Shown here one piece after another: positions 51,881 through 59,878 of a stretch of DNA of 62,519 bases; within the stretch, counting starts at the first letter, position 1, and every line of letters begins with the position of its first letter. This stretch comes from Chthoniobacteraceae bacterium (lineage in GTDB: Bacteria > Verrucomicrobiota > Verrucomicrobiia > Chthoniobacterales > Chthoniobacteraceae): positions 1 to 62,519 of the forward strand of contig CANJZW010000015.1 of NCBI GenBank assembly GCA_947479475.1, written 5' to 3'. The notes under the pieces were generated by a model, which saw nothing but the letters and a program-made list of their open reading frames with translations, had not been told where the DNA came from and did not search any database. Made by a program: the position numbers and the translations under genes.

Positions 51881-52758
51881 TGAAGCCCGCGCCACGCATC
51901 CTCTCCTGCGGCGAAGTCCTCTGGGACCTCTTTCCTGATGGCCCTCGCTTTGGAGGCGCCCCGGTGAATTTCGCATGTCACGCCGCCCTTTTGGGTGCCC
52001 GCGTGAGCGTGCTAAGCGCTGTTGGGTGCGATCCCCGCGGCTCACAAGCCCTTGCCATCCTGCACAGCTTCGGCATCGACACCACGTTTGTACCGTCTCT
52101 TGAAAACGCCTCCACAGGGACGGTTGGCGTGTCTATTGATGCTACAGGAAAACCGACTTTCAAGATCGAGCCTGACTCCGCGTGGGACAGTCTCGCCTGG
52201 GACGGCGCGCTCCTTGGCTCGCTTGCTTCGGTGGACGTCGTCTACTTCGGTACCCTCGGTCAACGCAGCGCACCGTCCCGCGCGACGATCCGGCGCGTGC
52301 TTCAGGAAGCAAAGTCCCTCGGGATCCTGCGCGTTCTCGATATAAACCTGCGTTCGCCCTTTTACGACGCCGCACTTCTGCGTGAATCCATCGCCCTTGC
52401 CAGCATTTTAAAGCTGAGTGACGAGGAACTTCCCGAGGTTGCCGCGGCTCACGGTGTGCCCCTTGACCCCTTGCCTGAAGCCAGCCTCTACGCCCTGCGC
52501 GCGCGACTCGGCCTTGATTGCATCGTCATGACCCGTGGCGCGGACGGCGCCCTGATGGTTTCCAGTTCCGCCACGACCCAGCAGGAAGGCCTTCCCACGG
52601 CGGTCGTAGACACCGTCGGTGCCGGCGATGCTTTTACCGCCGGCTTCGTCCTTGGTCTCCTCCGCGAGCAAGCGCCCGATGACATTCTGCGCTCTGCGTG
52701 CGAAATCGCCGCCAGGGTCTGTTCCCACGCGGGAGCCGTCCCTGTAGCCCCAATTTAA
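51880..52758 (+). CDS. PfkB family carbohydrate kinase, fructokinase-like
   Basis: The 292-residue kinase has the ribokinase fold. The N-terminal GEVLWDLFPDGPRFGGAPVN with FACHAALLGA is typical of fructokinase. VVDTVGAGDAFTAGFVLGLL is the catalytic motif with Asp as base. It would phosphorylate the imported or oxidised sugar, closing the pathway. ATG overlaps the permease stop (TGATG). It is the last gene of the operon. The 214-bp gap after it (52759-52972) shows only a 7-bp hairpin CAAGCGG-AA-CCGCTTG at 52814-52829 and no gene. Confidence 0.92.
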   Translation: MKPAPRILSCGEVLWDLFPDGPRFGGAPVNFACHAALLGARVSVLSAVGCDPRGSQALAILHSFGIDTTFVPSLENASTGTVGVSIDATGKPTFKIEPDSAWDSLAWDGALLGSLASVDVVYFGTLGQRSAPSRATIRRVLQEAKSLGILRVLDINLRSPFYDAALLRESIALASILKLSDEELPEVAAAHGVPLDPLPEASLYALRARLGLDCIVMTRGADGALMVSSSATTQQEGLPTAVVDTVGAGDAFTAGFVLGLLREQAPDDILRSACEIAARVCSHAGAVPVAPI

Positions 52759-52972
52759 CGAGGTGAGACTTTCAGGTCCACAAAGGCCTTTGAAACTTAC
52801 CCAACAGAGTCTGCAAGCGGAACCGCTTGAGAGTGCAGAATCGTTGGGTGATCTTACGATGGTACCAAACCGGCTGGTTGGAGCGCTTGTTCAACTCACT
52901 TTTTCCGGCCACGCTTTACTCGGAAGCGAAAGGGACCGGCTCACGGAGTCAGAGTGAGCCAAACGCGTAGCC

Positions 52973-54400
52973 TCAGACCCGGGAAAGCTCCGGGATGGGG
53001 CGCCCCTCGTTGACTATTGCCGTTGGACGCCCGTTCAGGTCGTTGATCACCACCTTGGCGGAATCAATGCCGAGGTGATGGTAAATCGTTGCCAAGAAGT
53101 CTCCCGGCCCACAGCCCCGTTCAATCACCTCCGCCCCGCGCTTGTCGCTGGCCCCTATGATTCCACCTGTTTGAATCCCGCCCCCCGCCCAAATGTTTGA
53201 AAAAACATTCGGCCAATGATCCCGCCCGGGTTGCAACGTTCCCGTCGGGCCGCTTCCATCGCCGCCCCCCGTGCTTCGCTCAAAGCTTATCTTCGGCGTT
53301 CTACCGAATTCACCGGTCACCACCACCAGCACACGCTTGTCCAATCCTCGTGCGTAAAGGTCCTCGATCAACGCGGAAACGGCCTGGTCGTAATTCTTCA
53401 TGCGGAAACGCAACGCGTCAAAAATATTATGATTCACCGCGTGATCGTCCCAATTTGCAACGCGGCCACACAGTGCGCCATCGAGGCTGCTTGTCACAAT
53501 CTCGACCCCAGCCTCCACCAATCGCCGCGCGAGTAGAAGCTGCTGCCCCCAACGGTTTCTCCCGTATCGGTCCCGCGTCCGGGCATCCTCTTTGCTCATA
53601 TCGAAGGCAGCGCGCGCCTTCGGATTAGTCAACAGACTCATGGCCTGCGTCTCAAATTGATCCACCGCCCCAAGCTCCCCCGCACGGTCAAAACCGCGCT
53701 CCATCCGGTCCAAATTCCGACGCAGCGCCACGCGATCGCTCAAACGGCGACTCTCCGAGGGGTCGGACAAGCCCACGTTAGGCACCTCGAAGTTTGGGCG
53801 GTTGGGATCGTCGCCCACAACAAACTCGGCATAACCATCTCCAAGGTAGGTGGGACCATGATAGGTGCCGTTAATGGAGTTGACCGCAATATAATTGGGA
53901 AGAGGGTTGTCGCGGCCGCCTTCTTTGGACCTCAAGTAATGGGCAACCGACATCCAGTCCGGATATTTTGGCTTGGGTTTGTCTCGCGTCTCGGGGTCTC
54001 CGGAGAGCAACTGCACGGTCCCTGCGGGATGCCCCGGACCGGTCTGATACATCGATCGAAGGATTGTAAACTTGTCCGCGATCTTTGCCTGCATCGGCAT
54101 CAACTCGGTTAAGTGGGTGCCTGGGACCTTCGTTGAAATGGTCTGAAACGGGCCGCGGTACTCGCTGCCGATCTCGGGCTTGGGATCGTATGAATCGATG
54201 TGTGATAGACCGCCCGGAAGGAAAACCATGATGATCGCAGTTCTCTCTTTCTTGTTTTGGACCGGCGCTTCCGCCCGCAACCGCATCACGCCGGGCAAGC
54301 TCAAACTAGCAAACCCAGCCAAGCCCATTTGCATGAACCCGCGCCTCGGAATCGGACCTGAACATTGCCTCAGAAAATTGGGAGTCATCGAATCAGACAT
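52973..54400 (-). CDS. Cassette C: DUF1501 family protein, Tat-exported
   Basis: The 475-residue protein has a twin-arginine start (IPRRGFMQMGLAGFASLSL) and DUF1501 motifs FLPGGLSHIDSYDPKPEIGS, MYQTGPGHPAGTVQLLSGDP, NWDDHAVNHNIFD, GEFGRTPKISFER, GRDHWPNVFSNIWAGGG and IYHHLGIDSA. It is the last gene of cassette C, 65 bp after the cytochrome c-WD40 gene. Order differs from cassette B, in which DUF1501 is near the beginning, so the cassettes were rearranged rather than copied en bloc. The role is unknown. Confidence 0.93.
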   Translation of the reverse strand: MSDSMTPNFLRQCSGPIPRRGFMQMGLAGFASLSLPGVMRLRAEAPVQNKKERTAIIMVFLPGGLSHIDSYDPKPEIGSEYRGPFQTISTKVPGTHLTELMPMQAKIADKFTILRSMYQTGPGHPAGTVQLLSGDPETRDKPKPKYPDWMSVAHYLRSKEGGRDNPLPNYIAVNSINGTYHGPTYLGDGYAEFVVGDDPNRPNFEVPNVGLSDPSESRRLSDRVALRRNLDRMERGFDRAGELGAVDQFETQAMSLLTNPKARAAFDMSKEDARTRDRYGRNRWGQQLLLARRLVEAGVEIVTSSLDGALCGRVANWDDHAVNHNIFDALRFRMKNYDQAVSALIEDLYARGLDKRVLVVVTGEFGRTPKISFERSTGGGDGSGPTGTLQPGRDHWPNVFSNIWAGGGIQTGGIIGASDKRGAEVIERGCGPGDFLATIYHHLGIDSAKVVINDLNGRPTAIVNEGRPIPELSRV

Positions 54401-54465
54401 ATGTGTTTTAGGGGTGGACTTAGGTTTTTGGTGTTAGAAATTGTGCATGCGGAAGGGCGATGTCA

Positions 54466-57237
54466 TCAGCGCCTTTCGAAAGAAACCAACTCCTTGCCGT
54501 TGGTTCCATCCCACACGCGCAGGACGCTGTCCTCACCTCCGCCCACCAACTGAGCTGCCGACGGCGTGCTCACGGCGGACTGCATGAATTCGGGAAGTTT
54601 CGCGATTGCCCTGACTTGCACTCCCTCGTCGGTGACAATCCTAATTTGGTTGTCTCCCGCGGCTGTCAGCAACTCCTGAGTGTTACCGATGTACTGGATT
54701 GAAGTCACCTCCTTGCTCCAACCCTCGATTTTCTTTTTCCGTTCCCCGCGAATCATGTCCCAAATCAAAACCGCCCCATCGCCACCCGCTGTGGCAAGCA
54801 CCCGCGCATCCCCCCGGAACGCCACGCCAAGCACATGGTGCGTGTGCCCCTCGAGAATGTGAAGCGAATTGCCGGAGGCAACCTCCGTGACCTTTGCGAA
54901 TTTGTCAGATCCACCCGACGCCAGCCAAAGGCCGTCCGGTGAAAAATCCAGACACAACACCGCATCGCTGTGGCGCTCTTTCCAATTCTGCAGCAAGCGG
55001 CCGGTGGAGATCTCCCAGAGGGTGATGTCTCCCGCCCTCGAAGGTTCCCCCCCGCCTACGGCCAGCGTTTTGCCATCCGGGCTGAAACGGACTGCATTCA
55101 CACGGTCGGCAAATACATCACCCTTTTCACCTCCCAGTTTACGCGCCAATACCCAGCCCCCGCGCGGGGCGGATTCAAACACTGAGCCGGAAAAACTAAC
55201 CGCAACGATCCGCCCGTCCGCCCGATACTCCATGTGCCCGCTTTGAAGCGTCCCGTCAGAGACCACCCCGAGCGCAGTTGAAAAACCGGTGGAGAGCGAC
55301 CACTCACGCACACGGCCATCCGAACCCAGCGCCCCGACCTTTTGACCGTCGGGACTAAATCTCACGCCGAGGGATCGGTACGGCTTTTCCGATGGGGACT
55401 TCTTCAATGCCGCTAATTTTTCCGAGGCCTTTGAGTGAGCCTCCTTGGATCCCTTCAACTTCGTATTCATTTCGGAGAGCGCTTGGTCGTTGGCCGCTTT
55501 CGAGGTTTGAATCCGTGCGATCTCCGCGTTGGCATCGGAGACCTGGTGTTCCGCAGCGTTCAGCGCAAAGACGGCGGTGGTTTCGGCCTTAAGCGCGGCC
55601 GCCAACTTGTCTTGAGCGTCCTTCTCCTGCTTCTTCAACGCAGCGTCCGGCATCCCTTTGGGAGCGGCTTTTACCAAGGACACAATCCGTTCAAGCTCCG
55701 TCTGTGCAGCCTCCCTGCTTTGCTGCGCAGGAGGCACCGCCTTTTGCTTCTCTGGGGTGGCCTTTTTCGCCGCCTCGATGGTCTGGTTCGCTTTCTTCAA
55801 AAGTTCGTCCAACGCTTTGTTCTCTCCTTCCACACGTGCCAACTCTTTCGTGAAATGCGCCACATCTAAACCGAGGCGGCCGAAGTCCAGATGAGCCTTC
55901 TCAATCCGTTTTGCCGCCTCCAAGTCCACCCTTAGCTCGCTAACGACCTTGCCCGAGTCCACCTCGAGCACCTGCGTGATCCCGTCAGCGCCTCCTGCAG
56001 CAATTTTTTTTCCATCCCTTGAAAACGCTGCGGTCACAGCACCCGCAACGCTAAACTCCCGCGTCACTTTTCCCTCCGATACGCTCAAAATTCGCAACTT
56101 TCCATCCTCACCAACCCCCAAAAGACGCCCTCCCTCCGCGTCCCAAGCCAATTCCGAAAGCGCCGCGCCCAAATTCCATTCCACGGTTTTCGTCCAGTCC
56201 GTGGATCTGGCTGCCGGTCGCTTCCAAACCCGGACGATCTTATCTGCGCCGGCTACCGCAACGCTCTGAGCGTCCCCCGACCAACGCGCGATCCCGCCCT
56301 CCATAAAATCCCGTGTTCCCACCCAAGCGGAATCATGCAGGCTCCAAACCCCGCTCTTGCCCGTTTCCAATCCAACCCAAACACACGAACCATCCGGCGA
56401 AGGTTCGAGGCGTTTCGCCCCCGCGGCTACCCCGGCACACCGACGCCTTTCTTTTCCGGACCCCGCTTCGATTACAATCAAGTCTCCTTCGGCGTTTGCC
56501 CCCACGATCTCTCTCGCCGAGTTCATTCCGACGGCCAGTTTCAAACCCACAGCCGGGTCCGGATTCCATCGACTATCAGAAGTCTCCTGCCTTCTCCAGA
56601 GTTTCACCTCGCGGAAACCGGCGCTCGCGATCCACTTCCCATCAGGACTGCACGCCACCGACTGGATACTGGATCGATGTGCTGGCTGGCTTCCCTCGCC
56701 AACCGCACCCACAAAGCTCCTCGTGGTCAGGTCGTAAAGGTGCAATTCGTTAGCCCGACTGCATACCACGGCCCGACCCTCGTCCAAAAGCGCCACCGAA
56801 TAAATCGGACTGACGCTCTTCGATATGCTGTGGAATTTCACCTCCCGCGCCTGTTGTACGGAATCCTTCGCTCCCTCATCGATCCAGGATTTGAGCACCT
56901 CGATCTCTGCCGCCGTAAGATCAACAGCGCCTGACTTGTTGTTCTTTGGAGGCATCACTTCGTCCTCCAAGTGCTGGGCAAAACGAACGAGAGGGCTTTC
57001 CGCACCCTTGCTCGGAATGACCGCTGGGCCGGACTCACCGCCTTTTCGCAGCAAACCGGGAGTCTCCATGTTCAAGCCTGCCTTCGTGGTCGTCTTGTTA
57101 TGGCAGGCCACACAGTTGCCCCGCAGGAAGGGGTACACATCGCGAAAATAATCCTTTTCAGCGCGCAACGCTGGAGCTTCGCAAAGCCCAAGTAACGCAG
57201 CACCAAAGAAACATAAACGAACTTTCGTGTGCCTCAT
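54466..57237 (-). CDS. Cassette C: cytochrome c-WD40 protein with internal coiled coil
   Basis: ATG 57237 starts a signal peptide (VRLCFFGAALLGLCEAPALRA), and an in-frame start at 57288 is less likely. The 923-residue order is a PSCyt1-like cytochrome (LRGNCVACHNKTTTKAGL) and WD40 blades up to about residue 435 (SVACSPDGKWIASAG, VAGAVTAAFSRDGKKIAAG). A long Lys/Ala/Glu coiled coil spans about 435-615, then more WD40 blades (LDFSPDGLWLASGGSDKFAK, GVAFRGDARVLATAGGDGA). The coiled coil divides the propeller, an uncommon layout. It follows the 73-codon frame and precedes DUF1501. It probably recruits partners to the cassette complex. Confidence 0.9.
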   Translation of the reverse strand: MRHTKVRLCFFGAALLGLCEAPALRAEKDYFRDVYPFLRGNCVACHNKTTTKAGLNMETPGLLRKGGESGPAVIPSKGAESPLVRFAQHLEDEVMPPKNNKSGAVDLTAAEIEVLKSWIDEGAKDSVQQAREVKFHSISKSVSPIYSVALLDEGRAVVCSRANELHLYDLTTRSFVGAVGEGSQPAHRSSIQSVACSPDGKWIASAGFREVKLWRRQETSDSRWNPDPAVGLKLAVGMNSAREIVGANAEGDLIVIEAGSGKERRRCAGVAAGAKRLEPSPDGSCVWVGLETGKSGVWSLHDSAWVGTRDFMEGGIARWSGDAQSVAVAGADKIVRVWKRPAARSTDWTKTVEWNLGAALSELAWDAEGGRLLGVGEDGKLRILSVSEGKVTREFSVAGAVTAAFSRDGKKIAAGGADGITQVLEVDSGKVVSELRVDLEAAKRIEKAHLDFGRLGLDVAHFTKELARVEGENKALDELLKKANQTIEAAKKATPEKQKAVPPAQQSREAAQTELERIVSLVKAAPKGMPDAALKKQEKDAQDKLAAALKAETTAVFALNAAEHQVSDANAEIARIQTSKAANDQALSEMNTKLKGSKEAHSKASEKLAALKKSPSEKPYRSLGVRFSPDGQKVGALGSDGRVREWSLSTGFSTALGVVSDGTLQSGHMEYRADGRIVAVSFSGSVFESAPRGGWVLARKLGGEKGDVFADRVNAVRFSPDGKTLAVGGGEPSRAGDITLWEISTGRLLQNWKERHSDAVLCLDFSPDGLWLASGGSDKFAKVTEVASGNSLHILEGHTHHVLGVAFRGDARVLATAGGDGAVLIWDMIRGERKKKIEGWSKEVTSIQYIGNTQELLTAAGDNQIRIVTDEGVQVRAIAKLPEFMQSAVSTPSAAQLVGGGEDSVLRVWDGTNGKELVSFERR

Positions 57238-57455
57238 TGTTTTTGGAGGGTCAAATAATGCCTGCGACCGGAGTCCTGATCGTTGCACCTGATTTTCACA
57301 ACGCCGTTGTTTCGGTTTTCCGAGCCGCCTCCAAGCGCGTGAAATCCAGCCTGGGCCACCGCCTGCCCACGGTTGATGCAGGCTGGGATCTCGCGCCCAT
57401 CGGTTGGCACGATTCGAGAAAATTCCTCGCGATTGTTTTCGAGTAAAAGGGACAT
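57234..57455 (-). CDS. Possible 73-residue small protein filling the gap in cassette C
   Basis: Between the DUF1549/1553 stop (57459) and the WD40 start (57237) a minus-strand frame opens with ATG 57455, 3 bp after the upstream stop, and ends in a TGA that overlaps the WD40 ATG. The sequence begins MSLLLENNREEFSRIVPTDG and contains FHALGGGSENRNNGVV. No signal peptide or family is recognised. The exact fit of both ends and codon choice resembling its neighbours argue for a gene, yet an opposite-strand frame (57237-57446) of similar size also exists, so chance is possible. Confidence 0.35.
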   Translation of the reverse strand: MSLLLENNREEFSRIVPTDGREIPACINRGQAVAQAGFHALGGGSENRNNGVVKIRCNDQDSGRRHYLTLQKQ

Positions 57456-57458
57456 CGG

Positions 57459-59774
57459 TCAGTGGTTGTAAAAGAACTCTTTGGCGTTCATCAGCGCCCA
57501 GATGAGATCTTCCAGCGAAGTGCGCTTTGCCTTCAATGGATCCACGGGTTCGCCCCGAGCGTCCGTGAGCGGGCGCGCCAGATATTCCTCCGCTTCTCGA
57601 ACCTCTTCGGGGGATGGCGGGCGTGAAAACGCTGTAAAGTAAAGGATCCGGATTTTGTCTGCATCCGTTCCCGCCGCCTTTACGAGACGTTCTGCCCTGC
57701 CAGTGGCCCCCGATAACTTGCTCTTAATGTCCGGCGAATTCAGGAGGTGTAGACTCTGCGCAAGACTCGCAGCGTCCACACGTTCACACTCGCAAACACT
57801 CAGTGCTTCCGGCCGCCCGAAAACTTTCAGTAAAGCCGTGGTGCGATTATAGCTGTTATCAGGAAGAGAGACCGCGCGGGTGCCCGGGGGTAAGTCGGGG
57901 AAACTCGTTGGCATCCCCGTCAACCCGTCTATGGCATCGAGAAGAACTTCCGCTGGAAGCCGCCTAGGGTAGTAGCGTGAAAAATTCTGCTGATCGACTC
58001 CGTTGTGTGCGTTCGGCACTGAACTGAGTTGGTAGGTTGTCGATTGCGTGATCGTGCGAATCAAGGCCTTCAAATCATAACCGCTTTGCAGGAAACTCGA
58101 AGCCAGCGCGTCTAGCAGCTCTGGGTTGGTTGGCGGATTTGTTTCGCGAATATCGTCCTCCGGATCCACCAATCCCCGACGGAAAAAATGTTTCCAGTAT
58201 CGATTCGCAAGTGCCTTCGCAAAAAAGGGATTCGTTTTGTCCCGCATCCATTCCGCAAGACGCAGACGTGGATCTTCATCCGGGGCTATCTCGAGCGTTT
58301 TGCCGCCGAGTCCCGCCGGCAGAACCTGCTGTTTGGTCTTCTTGTTTTCAGCCTGTGCGATTCCGCGTTTGTGAAAAATGACCTCCTCTTCCGGCGTGCT
58401 GGAGGGCTTGCGCCCGATCTGACTAAAGAACGCCCCCAGACTGTAGTAGTCCCGCTGAGCCCATCGTTCGAAGGGATGGTGGTGGCATTGGGCGCATTGC
58501 ATCCGTACCCCGAGGAACAACTGGGCCACATCCTCGATCTGCTGCTGCGGTTCCTTGACCCGCTTAATCCAGGCCACCGCCGGATTGGTCCCAATTTCAC
58601 CCGTGGACGCTAGCAAGTCCCGAACCAGCACGTCGTATGGGGTGTTATCTAAAAGGGCGTCCCGAATCCAAGAGTGAAACGCAAAGTTCGAGACCGTGTC
58701 GCTCACCAAGTCCCGCTTGTTGTGAAGCAGCATGGCCCACTTGCCCGCAAAGAAATCCGCGTAACCGGAGCTGCGCAGCAGCGCCTCAATCACCGCGTCG
58801 CGCTTGCCCGGATCTTGATTCCCCAGAAACGCCCGCGCCTCCTCCTCCGTCGGTAAACGCCCCGCGACATCCAGTGAGACACGCCGCAAGAAGGTGGCGT
58901 CATCGCAAACCTCGGAAGGCGGGATGCCGATGCGCTTTAAGTTCGCAAAGACAAGATCATCGATGAAATTTCTCGAGGGCGGAAGCTGCTCCACCGGCGC
59001 TCCCAGCGGAATCGAAATACTGCAAACGGAAACTAATCCCGAGTAGCGCACCATCACCGCCACATTTCCCGGCAAGTCCTGCAAGGTGACCAGTCCCTGC
59101 TCCGAGGCCTCCGCCATACTCTTGTCATTCGCCTCATAAAGTGCCGAGCGTGAAACGTCACGAACGCTTCCATCCGAATAACGGGCCCGAACTACCAACT
59201 GCTTTCGGCTAAGAGCCTTCAGCGAGATCCGCGCCGGTTCGACCTCCAATGACAATATTTTCGGATCGGACTCCCGTTCAAAAACCATGCCCTCGCTGAT
59301 CCAGCGAACCATCGTTTGGAACTCTTCCGATCCCGGCTCGATCCTCTTGCCGCCCCCGTGGGGTACGATGTTGGCGGCTTTTAAAAGCAGCAAACTTTGG
59401 TCCGGGGCTGCGGAGAATATGCGCCTTCCTTTGCCCTCTTTGACAATGTGCTCGTAATCCTCCAGCGGCTCAAAGCCCAGTACCGACAGCCGGAATCCTC
59501 GCTGTCCGATTCCTGCCTTGGCATGGCAGCCCCCGGAATTACAGCTCGCCTTCGTCAAAATGGGTTCGATGTCGTTTACAAAATTCAATACGCTCGCCGC
59601 GTCCGCCCCAAGGGATTTGCCAGCCGATCCAAACCACACGGCTGCAAAAAAACAGAGCGCCAGACCGCTCCATCTTCTGAGATTCAAAACTCCAGAAGCA
59701 TTCGAAAGCTTCCGACCTAAAGCCCGCCCTTCACCGATGAGTGCCTCGCGATTTCTAGCTTCAAATCGTTTCAT
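57459..59774 (-). CDS. Cassette C: DUF1549/DUF1553 protein with c-type haem-like motifs
   Basis: The 771-residue protein starts at ATG 59774; its signal (LALCFFAAVWFGSAGKSLGA) is preceded by about 35 residues, and a TTG near residue 30 is an alternative start. The haem-like CNSGGCHAKAGIGQRGFRL follows, then an Ig-like domain near 170-250 (ALSRKQLVVRARYSDGSVRD), DUF1549 with MQCAQCHHHPFERWAQRDYY and DUF1553 with KTNPFFAKALANRYWKHFF, ending LMNAKEFFYNH. It is second in cassette C, 104 bp after the PPC-like gene and 221 bp before the WD40 gene. Confidence 0.92.
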   Translation of the reverse strand: MKRFEARNREALIGEGRALGRKLSNASGVLNLRRWSGLALCFFAAVWFGSAGKSLGADAASVLNFVNDIEPILTKASCNSGGCHAKAGIGQRGFRLSVLGFEPLEDYEHIVKEGKGRRIFSAAPDQSLLLLKAANIVPHGGGKRIEPGSEEFQTMVRWISEGMVFERESDPKILSLEVEPARISLKALSRKQLVVRARYSDGSVRDVSRSALYEANDKSMAEASEQGLVTLQDLPGNVAVMVRYSGLVSVCSISIPLGAPVEQLPPSRNFIDDLVFANLKRIGIPPSEVCDDATFLRRVSLDVAGRLPTEEEARAFLGNQDPGKRDAVIEALLRSSGYADFFAGKWAMLLHNKRDLVSDTVSNFAFHSWIRDALLDNTPYDVLVRDLLASTGEIGTNPAVAWIKRVKEPQQQIEDVAQLFLGVRMQCAQCHHHPFERWAQRDYYSLGAFFSQIGRKPSSTPEEEVIFHKRGIAQAENKKTKQQVLPAGLGGKTLEIAPDEDPRLRLAEWMRDKTNPFFAKALANRYWKHFFRRGLVDPEDDIRETNPPTNPELLDALASSFLQSGYDLKALIRTITQSTTYQLSSVPNAHNGVDQQNFSRYYPRRLPAEVLLDAIDGLTGMPTSFPDLPPGTRAVSLPDNSYNRTTALLKVFGRPEALSVCECERVDAASLAQSLHLLNSPDIKSKLSGATGRAERLVKAAGTDADKIRILYFTAFSRPPSPEEVREAEEYLARPLTDARGEPVDPLKAKRTSLEDLIWALMNAKEFFYNH

Positions 59775-59878
59775 ACAAATAAACCTTCATTCCTTTTCCA
59801 GTCCAACGCCCGACCCAAGTCTTACGGTCGAGACAGAGGGAACCGGGGGCTCATAAAGTCGCAAATCATCAAGGTGAT

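Noticed and set aside
52759..52972. Possible RNA gene or terminator after the kinase
   Set aside because: Only a short 7-bp hairpin without a T run was seen, and no tRNA cloverleaf could be drawn.
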